Below, piece after piece: positions 1 to 6,031 of a DNA stretch of 8,124 bases (positions within the stretch are counted from its first letter, which is position 1; each line of letters opens with the position of its first letter). Below the pieces are notes generated by a model. It was not told the DNA's origin. It saw only the letters and a list, made by a program, of their open reading frames with translations, and ran no database searches. Both the position numbers and the translations under genes were made by a program. This DNA comes from JANXPZ01 sp034678345 (GTDB taxonomy: Bacteria; Eisenbacteria; RBG-16-71-46): contig JAXDBZ010000154.1 of the NCBI GenBank assembly GCA_034678345.1, positions 1-8,124 on the forward strand, read 5' to 3'.

Positions 1-2277
1 GTGCGCGTCGAGGGGGCCGTGCACACGGACACGCTGCGCATCGTGCGCACGTTCGACGTGCCCCCCGGGGCGCGGTACGCCGACGAGGCGGTGCGGCGCG
101 GCATCCGCAAGCTGTACGCGCTGGGGCTGTTCGCCGACGTCGCCGTGACGCAGCAGCCGCGCGGCGACCGTATGGACCTCGTCATCCGGGTGCGGGAGCG
201 GCCGCGCATCGCGCGGATCGAGTTCTCGGGCAACGAGAAGCGCGAGACCGAGGAGCTGGAGAAGAAGCTGATCGTGCGGGCGGGCGAGGTGTACTCGCCG
301 GTGGTGGTGCAGAGCCAGCTCGACTCGCTGCGCGCTTACTACCGCGAGGAAGGCTTCGCGCGCGCCCGCGTCGAGGCGGCGCAGGACAGCGCCGCGGGCG
401 GCGACGTCGTGCTGCGCTTCGTCGTGCGCGAAGGCGAGAAGGTGAAGATCCGCGCCGTGGAGTTCGTCGGGGCACATGCGTTCCCGGCGAAGACGCTGCG
501 CAAGCACCTCAAGACGAAGGCCAAGGGCCTGTTCGGCGGCGGCGACGTCCGCGAGGAGGACGCGGCCGAGGACCAGGAGAAGCTCGAGCGTTTCTACCAC
601 CAGCGCGGCTACCGCGACATGCGGATGGTGAGCCGGGAGGTCCGGGACACCGACGACCCGCGGCGCCTCAAGCTGGTGGTCACGGTGGACGAGGGGCCCT
701 ACTACACGATGGGGACGGTCGCGTGGGCCGGCCACAGCGTGCTGAGCACCGAGGAGCTGGCGCCGCTGTGGCGGAAGCCGCGGCGGGCAGGGAGGCCCGA
801 ACGCTACGACATCGCCAAGATCGAGCGGGTCCAGGGCGAGGCGTACGGGGCCTACGCGGAGAAGGGCTACCTGTACGTCGGCGTCGAGCCGCGCGAGGAG
901 GTCCGGGACTCGAACCGGGTGGACCTGACCTTCGTCGTGAGCGAGGGCAAGCCGTCCAACGTGCGCCACGTGAACATCGTCGGCAACAAGATGACGCGGG
1001 AGAAGGTCATCCGGCGGGAGCTCGAACTGCGCGAGGGCGACCGGTTCCGGCGCTCCGCGTTGATGCGCACGCAGGACGAGCTGTCGCGGCTGGGGCTCTT
1101 CGAGGAGGTCGTACCCGACTTCTCGCCGGCCGAGAGCACCGACGTGGACATCAGCATCCGCGTGAAGGAGAAGCAGGTGGGCACGGCGTCGGCCGGGGCC
1201 GGCTACACCGGGACCTACGGGTTCACCGGCTTCGTCGAGCTCGGCCACAGCAACGTGCTCGGCAACGGGCAGACGCTGGCGCTGCACCTCGAGCGCGGCA
1301 GCTACAGCAACAACTACTCGCTGAGCTTCACCGAGCCCTGGTTCCACGACACGCCGACACTCCTGGGTATCTCGGCCTTCGACATGGCCACCGAGTACGA
1401 TCTCTACAAGGAGAGCCGTCGCGGCGGGTCGGCGCGCATCGGGCGGCCGCTGCCCTGGCCGGACTTCGCGCGGGGCACGATCGGCTACAGCCTCGAGGAC
1501 GTGAAGATCGACGCACTGGGCACGACGCTGTCCGAGGAGGACAGCGTCGTGCTGTCGGGCATCGCCACCGGCCGGCCGGTGCGGACGAGCAGTCTGTTGC
1601 TGGACTTCAGCCGGAACTCGACGAACAACGCCTTCTACCCGACGCGCGGCACGCGCCTGACCTGGAACGCGGAGATGGCGGGCGGGCCGTTCCTCGGGGC
1701 GGTGGACTTCATCAAGCAGCGGGCCGAGGGGCGGATCTACCTGCCGTCGGTGCTCAAGGGCGTGACGAGCATGGCCCGCGCGCGGGTCGGGGTCCTCGGC
1801 ATCTGGGGCGGGCAGCACAACGGCGTGCCGCGCTACGAGCGCTTCCGGCTCGGTGGCGGCACGACGATCGACCCGCTGCGCGGCTATGACGACTACCAGG
1901 TCGTGCCCGAGAAGTTCGTGCAGAAGGTGAACAGCGGCACGATCAAGAGCATCGACTCGACGGGCGGGGTGCCGGACACCACGTATTACCAGGTGACCGT
2001 GCGCTACCCGGGCGGGCGCTACATGACGATCCTCTCGTTCGAACAGCAGTTTCCGATTGTCCTGCCCCTGCGCGGTGTGCTCTTCTTCGACGCCGGGAAC
2101 ACCTGGGACACCTGGGAGGACATCCGGCCGTTCGAGCTGAAGAAGAGCGTCGGCTTCGGCGTCCGCATGGAGATCCCGATGCTCGGCAACGTCGGGTTCG
2201 ACTTCGGCTACGGCTTCGACCGCGACGACGGCGCGCGGCTCAAGGGGCACTTCCTGCTCGGCCAGGTGAGCTACTGA
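1..2277 (+). CDS. bamA: BamA outer-membrane protein assembly factor (5'-partial)
   Basis: BamA is the core of the BAM complex and folds and inserts beta-barrel proteins into the outer membrane. The visible 758 residues show five POTRA repeats at about 1-68, 69-148, 149-233, 234-318 and 320-392. Each ends in the usual pattern, for example RVRERP (63-68), VVREGEKV (141-148), VDEGP (229-233) and VVSEGKP (312-318). POTRA5 carries the typical IVGNKMT. A 16-strand Bac_surface_Ag-type barrel follows (about 393-758) and contains the loop-6 motif LRGY with Arg627, equivalent to the VRGF/Y motif of E. coli BamA. The protein ends in Tyr758, as expected for an outer-membrane barrel. The first codon is GTG, but there is no signal peptide and the sequence begins inside the first POTRA strand, so the true start lies upstream of the window. 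The stop is TGA at 2275-2277. The neighbouring ompH/skp and lpx genes match the classic bamA-skp-lpxD order. Family assignment is secure. Confidence 0.96.
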   Translation: MRVEGAVHTDTLRIVRTFDVPPGARYADEAVRRGIRKLYALGLFADVAVTQQPRGDRMDLVIRVRERPRIARIEFSGNEKRETEELEKKLIVRAGEVYSPVVVQSQLDSLRAYYREEGFARARVEAAQDSAAGGDVVLRFVVREGEKVKIRAVEFVGAHAFPAKTLRKHLKTKAKGLFGGGDVREEDAAEDQEKLERFYHQRGYRDMRMVSREVRDTDDPRRLKLVVTVDEGPYYTMGTVAWAGHSVLSTEELAPLWRKPRRAGRPERYDIAKIERVQGEAYGAYAEKGYLYVGVEPREEVRDSNRVDLTFVVSEGKPSNVRHVNIVGNKMTREKVIRRELELREGDRFRRSALMRTQDELSRLGLFEEVVPDFSPAESTDVDISIRVKEKQVGTASAGAGYTGTYGFTGFVELGHSNVLGNGQTLALHLERGSYSNNYSLSFTEPWFHDTPTLLGISAFDMATEYDLYKESRRGGSARIGRPLPWPDFARGTIGYSLEDVKIDALGTTLSEEDSVVLSGIATGRPVRTSSLLLDFSRNSTNNAFYPTRGTRLTWNAEMAGGPFLGAVDFIKQRAEGRIYLPSVLKGVTSMARARVGVLGIWGGQHNGVPRYERFRLGGGTTIDPLRGYDDYQVVPEKFVQKVNSGTIKSIDSTGGVPDTTYYQVTVRYPGGRYMTILSFEQQFPIVLPLRGVLFFDAGNTWDTWEDIRPFELKKSVGFGVRMEIPMLGNVGFDFGYGFDRDDGARLKGHFLLGQVSY

Positions 2278-2296
2278 CGGGGATCGGGGGGACGTC

Positions 2297-2857
2297 ATGA
2301 TCCATCATGCCCGGCTGCGGCGCCTCGGCGCGGCGGCGGCGACGGTGGCGCTCCTCGGCTGCGCGGCCGCGCCGGCGCGCGCCGAGGTGCGCTTCGGCTA
2401 CATCGACTCGGGGCGGATCTTCACGGAGTACAAGGCGGCCCAGGAGGCGCAGGCGCGCTTCGACCGGCAGGTCCAGGGCTGGCGCGACGAGGCCGCCGAG
2501 CGCGAGCGGCAGGTGAACCAGCTGCGGGCCGAGGTGCGGGACCAGTCGCCGATCCTCTCGTCGCTCAAGCGTCAGGAGAAGGAGGAGGCGCTGCAGAAGG
2601 CCATCGCCGAGTACGAGAAGTTCATCCAGGACATCTGGGGCCCGCAGGGCCGGGCGGCGGCGGAGAACGAACGGGCGACGGCGGACGTGGTGCAACAGAT
2701 CCGCACCGCGGTGGAGAAGATCGCCGCCGACCGGAACCTCAACCTGGTGCTCGACGCGGCGAGCGGGGCCATCATCTACGCGGACAAGACGCTGGACCTG
2801 ACTCCGGACGTGCTGGCGGAGTTGAACGCCCAGAACAAGGGTGCCGGCGGTTCGTAG
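2297..2857 (+). CDS. skp: OmpH/Skp family periplasmic chaperone
   Basis: This 186-residue protein resembles OmpH/Skp, a trimeric periplasmic chaperone that holds unfolded outer-membrane proteins on their way to BamA. The N-terminus is a signal peptide with basic residues (HHARLRR), a hydrophobic Ala/Leu stretch, and a probable signal peptidase I site after ARA (residues 27-29). The mature protein opens with the family hallmark VRFGYIDSGRIF, compare the 'IAvVDmqkvf' start of Skp. A long charged helix rich in Gln, Glu, Arg and Lys follows (about 42-150), the expected coiled-coil arm. It ends in the conserved NLNLVLDAASGAIIYADKTLDLT segment that closes the body domain (family name for the motif; actual residues about 150-172). 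The ATG is preceded by GGGGGGA at 2286-2292 at good spacing, 19 nt after bamA. A possible lipobox (LLGC, Cys22) lies inside the signal sequence, so a lipoprotein form is conceivable but less likely. The family call is firm; that it acts as Skp is inferred from family and position. Confidence 0.9.
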   Translation: MIHHARLRRLGAAAATVALLGCAAAPARAEVRFGYIDSGRIFTEYKAAQEAQARFDRQVQGWRDEAAERERQVNQLRAEVRDQSPILSSLKRQEKEEALQKAIAEYEKFIQDIWGPQGRAAAENERATADVVQQIRTAVEKIAADRNLNLVLDAASGAIIYADKTLDLTPDVLAELNAQNKGAGGS

Positions 2858-2866
2858 CGCGGGCGC

Positions 2867-2877
2867 GGGGGAGGGAG
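2867..2877 (+). promoter_or_regulatory. Ribosome binding site of lpxD
   Basis: GGGGGAGGGAG lies just before the ATG at 2879, in the 21-nt gap after ompH. It is the longest SD-like run in the window, and the only one of the lpx genes here that does not sit inside an upstream gene. It suggests strong independent initiation at the head of the lpx block. Confidence 0.6.
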
Positions 2878-2878
2878 C

Positions 2879-3928
2879 ATGAGCGTGAAGACGCTGGCGG
2901 AGCTGGCCGCCGAGCTGGGCGGGACGGTCGTCGGCGACGGGTCCGTGGTCGTCCGCGGGGTGGCGGGGATCCGCGAGGCGTCGCCCGGCGACGTCACCTT
3001 CCTGGCGAACGCGCGCTACGAGGCGCACCTGGCGGAGACCCGCGCCTCGGCGGTCATCTGCGACCGGCAGCCGCGCGTCTGCGCCATCCCGCTGCTCCAG
3101 GTGGACAACCCGTACCTGGCGTTCCAGCAGGCGGTGCGGGTCTTCCGTCCCGACCTCTACCGGCCGGTGCCGGGTGTGCACCCGACCGCGGTGATCGCGC
3201 CGGATGCCGTGCTGGGCGAGGGCGTGTCGATCGGCCCCTTCTGCGTGGTGGAGTCGGGCGCGCGCGTGGGCGAACGCACGGTGATCATGGCCGGCGGCTA
3301 CGTCGGGGCGCGGGCGGAGGTGGGCGCCGACGGCTACCTCTACCCGCGGGTGGTCGTGCGGGAGGAGTGCGTGATCGGGGCCCGGTGCATCGTCCACGCC
3401 GGGGTGGTGATCGGGGCGGACGGCTTCGGCTTCGCCTTCGACAGCGGCCGCTACCACAAGGTCCCGCAGGTCGGCAACGTGGTGGTCGGCGACGACGTGG
3501 AGATCGGCGCCAACACCTGCATCGACCGGGCCACCACCGACAGCACCCGCATCGGCGACGGCAGCAAGATCGACAACCTCGTGCAGATCGGCCACAACGT
3601 CGTCGTCGGGCGGCACTGCATCATCGTGGCGCAGGTCGGGATCGCGGGCTCCACCCAGCTCGAGGACTACGTCACCCTCGGCGGGCAGGTGGGCGTGGCG
3701 GGGCACCTGCGTCTCGAGAAGGGCGCGATGGTGGGGGCCCAGAGCGGCGTGAGCCGGGACGTGAAGTCGAAGGAGGTCGTCTCGGGCTACCCGGCCATTC
3801 CGCACGGGGCGTGGAAGCGCCTCAGCGTGCTCCTCCTGCGACTGCCGCAGCTCTTCCAGAAGACCAAGGACCTGGAGCAGCGGGTGGCGACCTTGGAGCA
3901 GGAACGGGTCCGCGGGGAGGTGCGATGA
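2879..3928 (+). CDS. lpxD: UDP-3-O-(3-hydroxyacyl)glucosamine N-acyltransferase LpxD
   Basis: LpxD catalyses the third lipid A step in the cytoplasm, moving an (R)-3-hydroxyacyl chain from acyl-ACP to the 2-amino group of UDP-3-O-acyl-GlcN. The 349 residues match the family's usual length (E. coli 341). Residues 1 to about 98 form the uridine-binding domain (TLAELAAELGG; SPGDVTFLANARY). A left-handed beta-helix of hexapeptide repeats follows from about 99 to 300, with the signature GADGFGF at 179-185 and the VPQVGNVVVGDDVEIGANT block. The catalytic base is His239 in QIGHN, at the same number as E. coli His239. The C-terminal helix is charged and coiled-coil-like (KDLEQRVATLEQER). Position 290, Met in E. 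coli and part of the acyl-length ruler, is Gly here. The ATG has a strong purine-rich SD (2867-2877), 21 nt after ompH. The TGA stop overlaps the lpxC start by 4 nt (ATGA), which suggests translational coupling. Confidence 0.96.
   Translation: MSVKTLAELAAELGGTVVGDGSVVVRGVAGIREASPGDVTFLANARYEAHLAETRASAVICDRQPRVCAIPLLQVDNPYLAFQQAVRVFRPDLYRPVPGVHPTAVIAPDAVLGEGVSIGPFCVVESGARVGERTVIMAGGYVGARAEVGADGYLYPRVVVREECVIGARCIVHAGVVIGADGFGFAFDSGRYHKVPQVGNVVVGDDVEIGANTCIDRATTDSTRIGDGSKIDNLVQIGHNVVVGRHCIIVAQVGIAGSTQLEDYVTLGGQVGVAGHLRLEKGAMVGAQSGVSRDVKSKEVVSGYPAIPHGAWKRLSVLLLRLPQLFQKTKDLEQRVATLEQERVRGEVR
3914..3920 (+). promoter_or_regulatory. Ribosome binding site of lpxC/fabZ
   Basis: GGGGAGG lies 4 nt before the ATG at 3925, inside the last codons of lpxD. 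It decides the lpxC start, because the same frame is open for hundreds of bases upstream with no LpxC-like sequence. Together with the ATGA overlap it points to coupled translation of lpxD and lpxC/fabZ. Confidence 0.7.
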
Positions 3929-5253
3929 ACGTCCGCATGCAGAAGACGCTGGCGCGCCCGGTCACGATGTCGGGCATCGGCCTGCACACCGGGGCCGAGG
4001 GGCACGTGACCTTCCGGCCGGCGCCGGAGAACACGGGCGTGCGCTTCCTCCGCACCGACCTGCCCGGCTCGCCGGCGGTCGACGTCCGCCCGGAGAACGC
4101 CTTCTTCGACCCGCAGGCCGGGCGCCGCACCATCCTGCAGCAGGACGGCGTGCAGGTGCACAGCATGGAGCACGCGCTGGCGGCGGTGGCGGGTCTGGGG
4201 ATCGACAACCTGATCATCGAGACCGACCACATGGAGTTCCCCGAGCCGGGGGACGGCAGCGCCCTGCCGATCGCCCAGGCGCTCATCGCCGGCGGTGTCG
4301 AGACGCAGACGCGTCCCAAGCGCCACATCAAGATCACCAAGCCGGTGAGCTGGAGGCAGGGCGACGTGGAGATCGCCGCGGTGCCGTTCATGGGCTCCCG
4401 GCTGAGCTTCACCATCGTCTACGACCACCCGCTCGTCGGCACGCAGAGCCTGACCCTCGACCTCGACGAGACGACCTTCCTCGAGCAGATCGCCCCGGCC
4501 CGCACCTTCGTGCTGGAGCGTGACCTCGAGGCCCTGCGGCGCGCGGGCTGGATCAAGGGCGGGCGGATGGAGAGCGCGGTGGTCATCGGCGCCGACCGCA
4601 TCCTGAACCCGGAACCGCTGCGGTTCCCGGACGAGTTCGTGCGGCACAAGCTGCTCGACCTGCTCGGCGACCTGTTCCTGCTGGGCGGGCCGGTGCTCGG
4701 GCACGTCACGGCGGTGCGCTCGGGGCACGAGGGGCACGTCGCCTTCGTGAAGCGCCTCAAGACGACCCTGCCGCTGCCGGGGCGCCGGGCGGGGGGACCG
4801 CCCGACGAGTGGGACATCACCGCCATCATGGACATCATGCCCCACCGCTACCCCTTCCTGCTCGTGGACCGCATCACCGCGCTGGAGGAGGGCCACTTCA
4901 TCGAGGGCGTCAAGAACGTCACCATCAACGAGCCGTTCTTCCAGGGGCACTTCCCCGGGCATCCCATCATGCCGGCGGTGCTCATCCTCGAGGCGATGGC
5001 ACAGACCGGCGGGCTGCTCCTGCTGAACTCGGTGGAGAACCCCAACGACAAGCTCATGTACTTCATGAGCATCGACGGGGCGAAGTTCCGGCGCCCGGTG
5101 ACGCCGGGCGACCAGCTGCGCTTCCGCCTGACGCTGCTCAAGCTCAAGAACCGCATCTCGAAGATGCGCGGCGAGGCCTACGTGGACGGTCAGCTGGCGG
5201 CCGAGGCCGAGTTCGTCGCGACGGTGGTGGACCGGAGGGAGGGGGAGGAATGA
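3925..5253 (+). CDS. lpxC/fabZ: Bifunctional LpxC deacetylase / FabZ dehydratase fusion
   Basis: One 442-residue frame carries two enzymes. Residues 1 to about 280 are LpxC, the Zn-dependent deacetylase of UDP-3-O-acyl-GlcNAc and the committed lipid A step. It shows SGIGLHTG (16-23), catalytic Glu82 and zinc ligand His83 in SMEHALA, zinc ligands His241 and Asp245 in RHKLLD, and His268 in RSGH, equivalent to E. coli H265. A short Pro/Gly/Arg linker (about 280-296) leads to FabZ, the 3-hydroxyacyl-ACP dehydratase (about 297-442). FabZ has MPHRYPFLLVDR, active-site His342 in QGHFPGHP and Glu356 in LILEAMAQ, with the 14-residue spacing of E. coli H54/E68. All catalytic residues of both domains are present and no stop interrupts the junction, so both are probably active. 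The frame is open further upstream, but only as a shadow inside lpxD. The ATG at 3925 is chosen because it has the LpxC N-terminus (QKTLARPV), an SD and the ATGA overlap. Such fusions are known in Bacteroidetes and relatives. Confidence 0.96.
   Translation: MNVRMQKTLARPVTMSGIGLHTGAEGHVTFRPAPENTGVRFLRTDLPGSPAVDVRPENAFFDPQAGRRTILQQDGVQVHSMEHALAAVAGLGIDNLIIETDHMEFPEPGDGSALPIAQALIAGGVETQTRPKRHIKITKPVSWRQGDVEIAAVPFMGSRLSFTIVYDHPLVGTQSLTLDLDETTFLEQIAPARTFVLERDLEALRRAGWIKGGRMESAVVIGADRILNPEPLRFPDEFVRHKLLDLLGDLFLLGGPVLGHVTAVRSGHEGHVAFVKRLKTTLPLPGRRAGGPPDEWDITAIMDIMPHRYPFLLVDRITALEEGHFIEGVKNVTINEPFFQGHFPGHPIMPAVLILEAMAQTGGLLLLNSVENPNDKLMYFMSIDGAKFRRPVTPGDQLRFRLTLLKLKNRISKMRGEAYVDGQLAAEAEFVATVVDRREGEE
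5234..5248 (+). promoter_or_regulatory. Ribosome binding site of lpxA
   Basis: A purine run holds GGAGGG (5234-5239) about 10 nt before the ATG at 5250, and a second GGGGGAGG that ends 1 nt before it. The first copy is the better placed SD; the second is too close to work normally. Both lie in the last FabZ codons. This supports the ATG at 5250 rather than upstream starts in the same open frame. Confidence 0.6.
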
Positions 5254-6026
5254 GCACGCAGGTGCATCCCGGTGCCTTCGTGGATCCGGCGGCGGAGCTG
5301 GGGACGGACGTGGTGGTGGGGCCGGGCGCGATCATCGGGCCGCACGTGACGATAGGCGATCGCACGCGGGTCGACGGCCACGCGCTGGTGACGGGATGGA
5401 CTCGGATCGGGGCGGACTCGCACGTGCACCATGGGGCCGTGCTGGGTTCGGCGCCGCAGGACCTCAAGTATGGCGGCGTGGAGTCCTACCTCGAGGTCGG
5501 CGAGCACACCGAGCTGCGCGAGTACGTGACCGCCAACCTCGCGACCGACCCCGGCGCCACCACGCACATCGGCAGCCACTGCCTGCTCATGGCCTACGCG
5601 CACGTCGCGCACAACTGCCACATCGGCGACCACGTGATCATGGCCAACGCCGTGCAGCCGGCCGGCTACGTGACGATCGAGGACTGGGCCATCGTCGGGG
5701 GCGGCAGCCTCGTGCACCAGTTCACCCGCATCGGCCGGCACGCCATGGTGGGGGGCGGCTCGCGCATCGCGCAGGACGTCGCGCCGTTCATCAAGGCGGC
5801 GGGAAGCCCGCCGCGGCTGGGCGGCCTGAACCGCATCGGGCTCGAGCGGCGGGGCGTCGTCGCCGCCACCTGCGACGCGCTCGAGGGCGCCTACCGCGTC
5901 CTGTTCCGCAAGGGGCTGACGGTGAGCCGGGCGGTGGAGGAGATGCGGCGGCAGTGGCCCGGCGTGGCCGAGGTCGAGTACCTCGCCCGCTTCGCCGAGA
6001 CCTCGGCCCGCGGCCTGACGAGGTAG
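5250..6026 (+). CDS. lpxA: Acyl-ACP--UDP-GlcNAc O-acyltransferase LpxA
   Basis: LpxA catalyses the first lipid A step, acylating the 3-position of UDP-GlcNAc from (R)-3-hydroxyacyl-ACP in the cytoplasm as a beta-helix trimer. The 258 residues (E. coli 262) begin with hexapeptide repeats (VHPGAFVDP, IGPHVTIGD) and end in the helical domain with the closing SARGLTR. Diagnostic blocks are PQDLKYGG (69-76), His118 and catalytic His121 in AHVAHNC, VHQF with His156, and MVGGGS (166-171). Gly169 aligns with E. coli Gly173 of the acyl-length ruler. Two deviations stand out. The usual IHRGT segment reads ANLAT (95-99), and Asp126, next to the E. coli catalytic His, is Asn122 here. The ATG overlaps the lpxC/fabZ stop by 4 nt. 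The frame runs open upstream, but the N-terminal LpxA repeats begin at this ATG. If the downstream oxidoreductase is GnnA, the acceptor could be the 3-amino analogue, which the sequence does not decide. Confidence 0.95.
   Translation: MSTQVHPGAFVDPAAELGTDVVVGPGAIIGPHVTIGDRTRVDGHALVTGWTRIGADSHVHHGAVLGSAPQDLKYGGVESYLEVGEHTELREYVTANLATDPGATTHIGSHCLLMAYAHVAHNCHIGDHVIMANAVQPAGYVTIEDWAIVGGGSLVHQFTRIGRHAMVGGGSRIAQDVAPFIKAAGSPPRLGGLNRIGLERRGVVAATCDALEGAYRVLFRKGLTVSRAVEEMRRQWPGVAEVEYLARFAETSARGLTR
6020..6023 (+). promoter_or_regulatory. Ribosome binding site of the oxidoreductase gene
   Basis: GAGG lies 8 nt before the ATG at 6032 and runs directly into the lpxA stop codon TAG (6024-6026). Terminating and restarting ribosomes would therefore share the site. 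It supports the ATG at 6032, whose product starts exactly at the Rossmann first strand. Confidence 0.5.
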
Positions 6027-6031
6027 CCGCC

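Noticed and set aside
1..3. GTG at position 1 as the true bamA start
   Set aside because: The product would lack a signal peptide and begin inside POTRA1, which is impossible for a functional outer-membrane BamA. It is only the first whole codon of the window.
723..1889. Plus-strand open frame (388 codons) inside bamA in another frame
   Set aside because: It is Arg/Gly/Ala-rich with no domain, and the BamA frame here encodes POTRA4-5 and the barrel with conserved motifs.
2278..2296. Possible terminator or promoter between bamA and ompH
   Set aside because: The gap is 19 nt, G-rich and accounted for by the ompH SD. It has no inverted repeat with a T-run and no room for -35/-10 elements.
2240..3805. 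Long minus-strand open frame (521 codons) opposite ompH and lpxD
   Set aside because: Its product is a low-complexity His/Arg/Ala/Asp/Val-rich string with no domain. It mirrors the GC-biased codons of two well-supported plus-strand genes. Long antisense frames are expected at this GC.
3367..3924. Upstream in-frame extension of LpxC/FabZ
   Set aside because: The extension encodes a low-complexity Arg/Gly/His-rich string lying within lpxD. The LpxC family N-terminus, an SD and the ATGA overlap all fix the start at 3925.
3787..4962. Minus-strand open frame (391 codons) opposite lpxC/fabZ
   Set aside because: The composition is the same shadow type (repeated Leu, Arg, Val, Asp, His), with no recognisable motif, and it is fully covered by a gene with intact catalytic residues.
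5396..6031. Upstream in-frame extension of the oxidoreductase
   Set aside because: It is an Arg/Ala/His-rich shadow of lpxA. The Rossmann fold begins right after the ATG at 6032, which has its own SD.
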